From assembly GCF_000235425.2 (NCBI RefSeq), contig NZ_KI912266.1:195171-247023 (forward strand): DNA of 51,853 bases. Reading direction: 5' to 3'. Position numbers and translations under genes: made by a program. Positions 46,694 to 51,853 of the stretch are shown here, one piece after another (within the stretch, counting starts at the first letter, position 1; each line of letters begins with the position of its first letter). The notes below the pieces were generated by a model, which had not been told where the DNA came from, did not search any database, and saw nothing but the letters and a program-made list of their open reading frames with translations. Source of the DNA: Pseudofrankia saprophytica (GTDB taxonomy: Bacteria; Actinomycetota; Actinomycetes; Frankiales; Frankiaceae).

Positions 46694-48136
46694 GTGAGCT
46701 GGTCGAGCGTGGGCACGTCGAGCACGTCCGAGCGGGCCACGGCGCCGCCCGGAGCCGAGTCCGGGCCGCGGGTCGCCGTGCTCGGCACCGGCTACCTCGG
46801 CGCGACCCACGCCGTGTGCATGGCGGAGCTGGGCTTCACCGTGATCGGTTACGACGTCGACGCGGCGAAGGTGGCGCGGCTGTCGATCGGGGAGGTGCCG
46901 TTCTTCGAGCCGGGCCTCGAGGAGCTGCTGCGCAAGAACCTCGAGTCGGGACGGCTGTCGTTCACCGCCGGGATCGGGGACGTCGCCAGCTGGGCCGACG
47001 TGCACTTCATCTGCGTCGGCACCCCGCAACGCGCCAGCGACGGCGGCGCCGACCTGACCTACGTCGACGCGGCCGTGGACGCACTGATCGACGTGGGCCT
47101 CGCGCCCGGCGCGCTGGTCGTCGGCAAGTCGACCGTGCCCGCCGGGACGGCGGCGACGCTGGCCGCCAGGATCCATGCCGCCGCGCCCGACGTCGAGCTC
47201 GCCTGGAACCCGGAGTTCCTGCGGGAGGGCTTCGCCGTCAACGACACGCTGCGCCCCGACCGGCTGGTGTTCGGCGTCGCGCCAGGCGGCGCCGCCGAGG
47301 CTCGTCTGCGCACGGTGTACGCCCAGACGATCGAGGCGGGCACACCGGTGGTGGTCACCGACTACGCCACCGCCGAGCTGGTCAAGGTCGCCGCGAACGC
47401 CTTCCTTGCCACCAAGATCTCGTTCATCAACGCGATGGCGGAGATCTGCGACGTGGCCGGCGCCGACGTGTTGGAGCTGGCCACCAGCATCGGCTACGAC
47501 GCCCGGATCGGCAGCCGCTTCCTGCGCCCCGGCATCGGTTTCGGCGGCGGTTGCCTGCCCAAGGACATCCGCGCGTTCCAGACCAGGGCGACCGAGCTGG
47601 GCGCGACGGACTCGCTGGCCTTCCTGGCCGAGGTCGACGCGGTGAACCTGCGGGCGCGCGAGCGGGCGGTGACGCTGACCCGGTCGGCACTCGGCGGCGC
47701 CGTCGACGGCCGGCGCCTGGGCGTGCTTGGCGCCGCGTTCAAGCCGAACTCCGATGACATCCGCGACTCGCCGGCGCTCGACATCGCCGCGGCGCTCGCC
47801 GTCGAAGGCGCGCTGGTGACCGTGTACGACCCGGCGGCGGTGCCGAACGCGCGGCTGCGCTACCCGTCGCTGGACTACGCGTCCTCGGTGCGCGAGGCGG
47901 TCACCGGCGCCGACGCGGTGCTGGTACTGACCGAATGGGGCGAGTTCCGCGAGCTCGACCCGGCCGCGTTGCTGTCCTACGTGGCCGGCGCAGTGGTGGT
48001 CGACGGCAGGCACGCCCTCGACGCGGGCCGCTGGCGTGCCGCGGGCTGGGCGTACCACAGCCTCGGCCGCCCGAGCGACGCTCGGGTGCCGGCGCCGACC
48101 GACGAGAGGTCGGCCGGCCAGGGACACGGCGGCTAG
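46694..48136 (+). CDS. ugd: UDP-glucose 6-dehydrogenase
   Basis: A 480-residue UDP-glucose/GDP-mannose dehydrogenase family enzyme: two NAD-linked oxidations turn UDP-glucose into UDP-glucuronate. Motifs: VAVLGTGYLGATHA (GxGYLG at 31-36), VGTPQRASDGGADLTYVDAA, KSTVPAGTA, NPEFLREGFAVND, the lysine-rich AELVKVAANAFLATKISFINAM, and the catalytic Cys287 in GFGGGCLPKDIRAF. The last domain has LGAAFKPNSDDIRDSPAL. The family could also act on other UDP-sugars. GTG 46694 was chosen with GAGAGG about 10 bp upstream. The first 25 residues are a non-conserved leader. It supplies acidic sugar or a pentose precursor (via UDP-xylose) to envelope glycans. It stands between TIGR03089 and GtrA. Confidence 0.95.
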   Translation: MSWSSVGTSSTSERATAPPGAESGPRVAVLGTGYLGATHAVCMAELGFTVIGYDVDAAKVARLSIGEVPFFEPGLEELLRKNLESGRLSFTAGIGDVASWADVHFICVGTPQRASDGGADLTYVDAAVDALIDVGLAPGALVVGKSTVPAGTAATLAARIHAAAPDVELAWNPEFLREGFAVNDTLRPDRLVFGVAPGGAAEARLRTVYAQTIEAGTPVVVTDYATAELVKVAANAFLATKISFINAMAEICDVAGADVLELATSIGYDARIGSRFLRPGIGFGGGCLPKDIRAFQTRATELGATDSLAFLAEVDAVNLRARERAVTLTRSALGGAVDGRRLGVLGAAFKPNSDDIRDSPALDIAAALAVEGALVTVYDPAAVPNARLRYPSLDYASSVREAVTGADAVLVLTEWGEFRELDPAALLSYVAGAVVVDGRHALDAGRWRAAGWAYHSLGRPSDARVPAPTDERSAGQGHGG

Positions 48137-48524
48137 CCTGCGGCCGGGTCACGTCGTCCGACCAGACCCGGCCCGGCCCGGCCCGGCGCGTCCCGGCCTG
48201 CCCACCCAGCCCGGCCCAGCCCGGCTACGGCCGTATGCCCGGGAGGGCACTCGGCGTCCCGGGGGGCGGCGGATGATCCGACTCGGGCTCCACAGGAAAC
48301 TTTCCCCGGGTCGAAAGTGGGGTGCCCGCCGGTGCCGGGGGCGTCGCCCCGGGTGTCGGACTCGCCCCGCGCGGGCGCCCTCTACAGTGAAGAGACCGAC
48401 GAGGTGCCCGACCTACAGGACATCTGGCCGCCCGCTGGTTGGGGACAAGGGGAACGGTGTCACCGACAGCAAACGAGGGCAGACCGTCTGTCGACGAAGT
48501 ACACCCACCCCTCAAGGAGGATCT
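48137..48524. other. Long leader before the GtrA gene
   Basis: 388 bp without a credible gene. It starts with CCCGG-type simple repeats, includes a GC hairpin at 48335-48352 and small stems further down (CAGAC-C-GTCTG at 48480-48490). It ends in a strong ribosome site AAGGAGG (48514-48520). No known riboswitch consensus was recognised. Confidence 0.4.
48335..48352 (+). terminator. Possible terminator after ugd
   Basis: CCGGGG and CCCCGG arms with a six-base loop GCGTCG, about 200 bp beyond the ugd stop. The GC stem is strong, but the distance and lack of a U-tract make the role uncertain. Confidence 0.35.
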
Positions 48525-49163
48525 TTGCCTTCCGTCGTTGATCCGGCCGCGTCCGTATCGACCCGCCGCCGCGCCCAGCGGATCGGGCGGGGGCGGTCGA
48601 AGGGCCGCCGGGTGGCGTCGGTAGTCTCGGAGGGTGGCAGAAATCAGCCTGAGTTGTCTGTCGTGAAGCACCGGGCACGGCCATCACGGCTGGCGCTGCT
48701 CATCCGCGAGTTGAGCAAGTTCGGTGCGGTCGGCGCGGTCGCGTACGTGGTCGACGTACTCGTCTCCAACCTGTGTCACTCGCAGCTCCACATGGAGCAG
48801 CTGACTGCGAAGACCGTTTCCACGATCGTGGCGGCGACGATCGCCTACATCGGAAACCGGACCTGGTCGTTCACCCACCGCGCACGCACCGGCGTGCGGC
48901 GTGAGTACACGTTGTTCATCGTTCTGAACGCGATCGGCCTTGGTATCGCCTTGGCCTGTCTGGGCTTTGGCAAGTACGTGTTGGGACTGCAGGGCGCGCT
49001 CGCGTTCAACCTGTTCGGCAACGTGCTCGGCACCGGCCTTGGTACGGTCTTCCGCTTCTGGGCGTACAAGCGCTGGGTGTTCCTGCACCCGGACCACCCG
49101 CGCGCCGTCTCCGGCCCCGCCAACGAGCGGGCGGCCCGCGTGCCCGAGCCAGCCGGGCGCTGA
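48525..49163 (+). CDS. GtrA family membrane protein
   Basis: A GtrA-like protein with four membrane segments: FGAVGAVAYVVDVLVSNL, VSTIVAATIAYIGNRTWSF (including the conserved NRxWTF-type turn), LFIVLNAIGLGIALACLGF and FNLFGNVLGTGLGTVFRFWAYKRWVF. GtrA proteins are thought to flip or position polyprenyl-phosphate sugars for GT-C enzymes, consistent with the GT-C genes at 26-38 kb and with ugd next door. I chose TTG 48525 because AAGGAGG lies 4 bp before it (212 residues). A GTG at 48663 would give a 166-residue protein of more typical GtrA length, so the ~45 basic N-terminal residues are provisional. Confidence 0.88.
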   Translation: MPSVVDPAASVSTRRRAQRIGRGRSKGRRVASVVSEGGRNQPELSVVKHRARPSRLALLIRELSKFGAVGAVAYVVDVLVSNLCHSQLHMEQLTAKTVSTIVAATIAYIGNRTWSFTHRARTGVRREYTLFIVLNAIGLGIALACLGFGKYVLGLQGALAFNLFGNVLGTGLGTVFRFWAYKRWVFLHPDHPRAVSGPANERAARVPEPAGR

Positions 49164-49171
49164 ACGAAACA

Positions 49172-49186
49172 CCGGAGCAACTCCGG
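49172..49186 (+). terminator. Small hairpin after the GtrA gene
   Basis: CCGGAG-CAA-CTCCGG, a 6-bp stem 8 bp after the stop. Weak candidate terminator. Confidence 0.45.
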
Positions 49187-49759
49187 GTACCGCCACTCCG
49201 CTCGAGTCGGGTATCCAGTGGTAACCACGAGTAGCCGAACACAGTCACCGGCCGACCGGGGTAGTCGATACGAGAGCCACGCCCGCGTTCCGCCGATGCC
49301 GTCGATCTCGTAATCCCCCCGTGAGAAGCGCCGCCCATGCCCGCCGTAAGCCGCGGCCGGATGGCTGGAGCGCGAATTCCTGTGGTCCTCTTCCCGGCTA
49401 GCTGGACACAGGGTCCGTCTCGGAAATAAGCAACGGATGCACAATATTGCCGCTCGTTTGCCAACCCTGAAGCGGTCGCAGATGCCGCGGCGGGCTCTGC
49501 CCTGACGAAGCCGTAACCGCTCTCATACGCCGGTCGGCCGGCATTTCCCCCGTCGGCGCCTACTCGGCGAGGCGGCCAGCGCGGCCCACCAACCGGTCTT
49601 CATCGGCCCGCCGGCACGACATCGTCATGTCGTACGCGCGACGTCCGATGTCCGACAACCGACCGCGAGATGCCGCAAGACGGCACGACCTCCTAACATC
49701 GGACACCGGCCCTGGGGATGGAGCGTGGGGCACCCGGGGACCCTTTGGGAGGGAAAGTC
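49187..49759. other. 570-bp intergenic region, AT-richer, with inverted repeats
   Basis: It lies between gtrA-like and the QGY-rich membrane protein gene. It includes AT-rich patches (GGAAATAAGCAACGG, CACAATATTGCC near 49420-49450), a perfect inverted repeat with arms ACGACAT and ATGTCGT (49616-49633, loop CGTC), and a wider pair GTCCGATG (49643-49650) / CATCGGAC (49697-49704). Reading frames here do not show coding bias. It is presumably a promoter or regulatory region and might encode a small RNA. Confidence 0.4.
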
Positions 49760-51085
49760 ATGCAGCCAACAGGCCACGAGCCGGACAACTCGGACGCCGA
49801 GACCCAGCTCGTCGGTGGGTCCGGGGCGGCGCCGGGCCGGTCGCCCTACGGGCAGGGCCCATCCGCGCCCGGCGCAGGCGGCCAGCCGGCGGACGACTCG
49901 GACGCCGTGACCCGGATGGTCGGCGGCGGCACCGCCGACCCGTACCGGGCGAACACGCCGGGGGCGACGCCGCCCGGCGCCGCGCCCGGCGGAACACCGG
50001 GCTACCAGCCGACCACGCCCTACCCGCAGCAGGGCGGTTACCCCCCGCCGGGTGGGTACCCGCCGCCGCAGCAGACGCCCGCGCCGGGTGGTTACCCCGC
50101 GGCGCCGCAGACGCCCGCGCCGGGTGGTTACCCGCCGCCGCAGACACCCGCCCCAGGCGGATACCCGGGCCAGACGCCGGCTCCGCAGGGGTACGACCAG
50201 CAGGGCTACCCCCAGCAGGGTTACGGAGCCACGCAGGGCTACCAGCAGCCGGACTATGGTCAGCAGCCCGCGGGCTACGACTACGGCCAGCAGACCCAGC
50301 AGGGCTACGGCGGCTACCAGCAACCGGGTTACGGTCAGCAGCCCGCGGGCTACGACTACGGCCAGCAGGGCTACGCGCAGCAGCAGGGCTATGGCGGCGC
50401 CGGCTACCCCGGCGGCGGCCAGCCGCAGCCGCCGCGCAACAACAACCGCCGCAACCTGATCATCGGCGGGGTCGCGGCCGGCGTCGTGCTGATCATCCTC
50501 ATCGTGGTGCTGGGGGTAACCCTGGCCGGTGGCGACGACAAGCCGAAGCCGGTGGCGTCGGGCACGCCGACCACGCAGCCAACGGTCTCCGCGTCCGCGA
50601 CGACGAGCCCCACGCTGCCGCCGACCACCACCCCGGCCCCGTCGCCCACGGCTTCCGGCGCGCTCAGCCTGGCCGAGCAAGCACTGGTGTCCCAGCTGGA
50701 CCCGGACGCCGTCTCGGACTGCGAGGCAGCGTCCGACCAGGAGGACAGCGACGTCCAGGCGGCGGTGCTGTGCTCGGCCACCGATGACGGCCGCGGCATC
50801 TTCGCGTTCAGCTTCTTCGACGCGGACGCGCTGAAGCGCGACACGGACGCGCGCAGCAAGACGATCAACGACGCGGGTGACTGCAAGGACGGCAAGGACC
50901 AGGTCGGCACGTGGAACTTCACGGACAGTGAGGTCGACGAGGGCGCGCTGCTCTGCGGGCACACCGACGACGGCTCGTTCTACATGCACTGGACCTACGA
51001 CGACGACCTGCTCGCCTTCTTCGCCACCGACAAGGACGGGGTCGCCCTCTACCAGTGGTGGACCGACTTCGACCCGCTCGCCTGA
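49760..51085 (+). CDS. Single-pass membrane protein with QGY/PGGYP-rich cytoplasmic domain
   Basis: A 441-residue protein. The ATG has GGGAGGG upstream at good spacing. Residues 1-70 contain two similar acidic-Thr motifs, DAETQLVGG and [10 protein letters not shown], resembling Ser/Thr-kinase/FHA target sites. Residues about 75-225 are built of PAPGGYP and QQGY/YGQQ repeats without charged or bulky aliphatic residues (prion-like, low complexity). A single membrane helix ([25 protein letters not shown], with basic NNNRR before it) places the C-terminus outside. After a Thr/Pro linker, a ~130-residue domain with several cysteines (VSDCEAA, VLCSA, GDCKDG, LLCGH) resembles extracellular sensor domains attached to actinobacterial kinases and lipoproteins. 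Function unknown; a signalling or clustering role is inference. Confidence 0.85.
   Translation: MQPTGHEPDNSDAETQLVGGSGAAPGRSPYGQGPSAPGAGGQPADDSDAVTRMVGGGTADPYRANTPGATPPGAAPGGTPGYQPTTPYPQQGGYPPPGGYPPPQQTPAPGGYPAAPQTPAPGGYPPPQTPAPGGYPGQTPAPQGYDQQGYPQQGYGATQGYQQPDYGQQPAGYDYGQQTQQGYGGYQQPGYGQQPAGYDYGQQGYAQQQGYGGAGYPGGGQPQPPRNNNRRNLIIGGVAAGVVLIILIVVLGVTLAGGDDKPKPVASGTPTTQPTVSASATTSPTLPPTTTPAPSPTASGALSLAEQALVSQLDPDAVSDCEAASDQEDSDVQAAVLCSATDDGRGIFAFSFFDADALKRDTDARSKTINDAGDCKDGKDQVGTWNFTDSEVDEGALLCGHTDDGSFYMHWTYDDDLLAFFATDKDGVALYQWWTDFDPLA
50258..50368 (+). repeat. Exact 36-bp direct repeat in the QGY region
   Basis: The 36 bp from 50258-50293 (encoding [12 protein letters not shown]) recur exactly at 50333-50368, a 75-bp period. 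Identity at all third positions points to recent duplication or recombination within the low-complexity domain. Confidence 0.85.
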
Positions 51086-51130
51086 TCCATCCCCACCGAT
51101 CGTCCGGCCGGGGGCCGACGCGGGACGGGC

Positions 51131-51163
51131 GGCGGCCGACGCGCCTCCCGCCGCTCGGCCGCC
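51131..51163 (+). terminator. Hairpin after the QGY-rich gene
   Basis: Perfect 9-bp arms GGCGGCCGA and TCGGCCGCC with a 15-base loop, 45 bp beyond the stop. Plausible factor-independent terminator of the GC-rich type. Confidence 0.5.
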
Positions 51164-51417
51164 GGCCGGCTCGGTCACCCTTGGCCACAGTCGGTCGCCG
51201 ATCTCCTGGCCTGCCGGACGTCTCGGGCGGGTTCTCGGACCAATCGCCTCGTTCCAGCCATAGGCCGCCAGTGGTCGAAAACCGACGGCCGCGCAACAAT
51301 GGTCAAACCCACGGCCGAGGCCTGCCAACGGATATGTGATCGGGCCGGCCAGCTGGGTCCGGTGTCAGATCGTGTCCAGACCGCGCGTGGCCGCGGGCGC
51401 AACCCGCGGGAGGAACG

Positions 51418-51853
51418 GTGGCAGGCCCATCCGATGACCGGCCGCCGGGACCCGACGGCCTGGCGCCCACCAGCGCCGCCGGCCCCGCCGGGCACCCGCC
51501 GGCGTCTTCCGAGTCGGACACGTTTCCCGGTCAGGCCGCGCCCGCCTGGGGCGAGGCACCGGACGAGGACGCCCGCTGGACGTCGCTCGCCGGCTGGGCC
51601 GACGTCACCCCCACCAGCCTGCGCCTCGAGGACATCGACCCCGACACCACGCCTCGCGGCAGTCTGCGCCTGGCTCCCCTCGCTCCGCCGGCCGCACACC
51701 CTCCGCCGGCGCCCCTCGGCCCGCCGGCACGTCCCGCGGGCACCGCCCGTCCCGCGGCCGCCGCCCCTCCCGCGGTCCCGGCACCGGCACCGGTCCCACC
51801 CCGGCTCCCACGGCCCGCGCCTCCGGCGCCAGCCCCGTATTCACGGCCGGTCG
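51418..51853 (+). CDS. N-terminal part of a Pro/Ala-rich protein, cut by the window edge
   Basis: GTG at 51418 is preceded by GGGAGGAAC, a good ribosome site. The frame then stays open to the right edge (about 145 codons) with high G/C third positions, so this is very likely a real gene continuing outside. The first ~40 residues are Pro/Ser/Gly-rich. A more ordered stretch, WTSLAGWADVTPTSLRLEDI, follows. Then comes a Pro/Ala-rich segment (repeated APPA, PAPVP). No domain is recognisable in the visible part. Confidence 0.7.
   Translation, partial: MAGPSDDRPPGPDGLAPTSAAGPAGHPPASSESDTFPGQAAPAWGEAPDEDARWTSLAGWADVTPTSLRLEDIDPDTTPRGSLRLAPLAPPAAHPPPAPLGPPARPAGTARPAAAAPPAVPAPAPVPPRLPRPAPPAPAPYSRPV

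Noticed and set aside
46440-46697. 85-codon plus-strand frame whose stop overlaps the ugd GTG (GTGA)
   Set aside because: The overlap looks like translational coupling, but about a quarter of its third positions are A/T, unlike real genes here, and the sequence has no recognisable features. More likely the ugd leader.

Overview
The window is very GC-rich DNA with strong G/C third-position bias, frequent GTG starts, ATGA/TAGTG translational overlaps and proline/alanine-rich low-complexity tails. The gene set includes a DUF222/HNH '13E12' protein, LytR-CpsA-Psr (LCP) proteins, the actinobacterial TIGR03089 family and an ECF42 sigma factor. Together these indicate an actinomycete; a Frankia-like genome is my best guess, inferred from overall style and not proven.

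Layout. 1-3.5 kb: the 3' part of a membrane-anchored WD40 protein running in from the left edge, then a DUF222/HNH nuclease-like gene. 3.75-19.2 kb: a cell-surface glycan locus. On the minus strand it has a COG5610-like HAD protein and a methyltransferase-like protein with a long proline-rich tail. Divergent on the plus strand is a tightly coupled operon: ABC-2 permease (Wzm-like), ATPase with a Wzt-type C-terminal domain, GT2 glycosyltransferase, a 1339-residue GT4 enzyme with an 816-residue acidic repetitive front half, and then another GT4. 19.2-26.2 kb: accessory and stress genes, comprising a DHA2 drug-efflux-type MFS, a DGPF/YCII protein plus ECF42 sigma factor with a candidate ECF42 promoter, a peroxiredoxin-like gene divergent from a TetR regulator with two palindromic operators between them, a DUF6578-like gene and an SDR oxidoreductase. 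26.0-38.3 kb: three polytopic GT-C/DUF2142-like membrane proteins on the minus strand, a 3-hydroxyisobutyrate-dehydrogenase-like enzyme, and a plus-strand trio of two paralogous DHA2 transporters flanking a TetR gene. A 17-bp-period operator pair occurs before the first transporter and again before the regulator.

38.7-51.8 kb: rmlD (dTDP-rhamnose synthesis), metG, two LCP-family ligases, a TIGR03089 protein, UDP-glucose dehydrogenase and a GtrA-like membrane protein. This is an envelope-polymer block; rmlD, LCP and TIGR03089 genes also lie near one another in mycobacteria. It is followed by a single-pass membrane protein with a QGY/PGGYP-rich cytoplasmic region, and the start of a proline-rich protein cut by the right edge.

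How it fits together. Most of the window serves envelope glycan biosynthesis: nucleotide-sugar supply (rmlD, ugd), lipid-linked sugar transfer (GT-C, GtrA), polymerisation and export (GT2/GT4/Wzm/Wzt), and attachment to the wall (LCP). Small, self-regulated efflux and redox modules are interspersed. No tRNA, rRNA, CRISPR array or recognisable insertion sequence was seen. The least ordinary items are the disordered extensions on nearly every protein of the glycan locus, the two operator systems, the hairpin cluster at 36.1 kb, and a perfect palindrome immediately upstream of metG.
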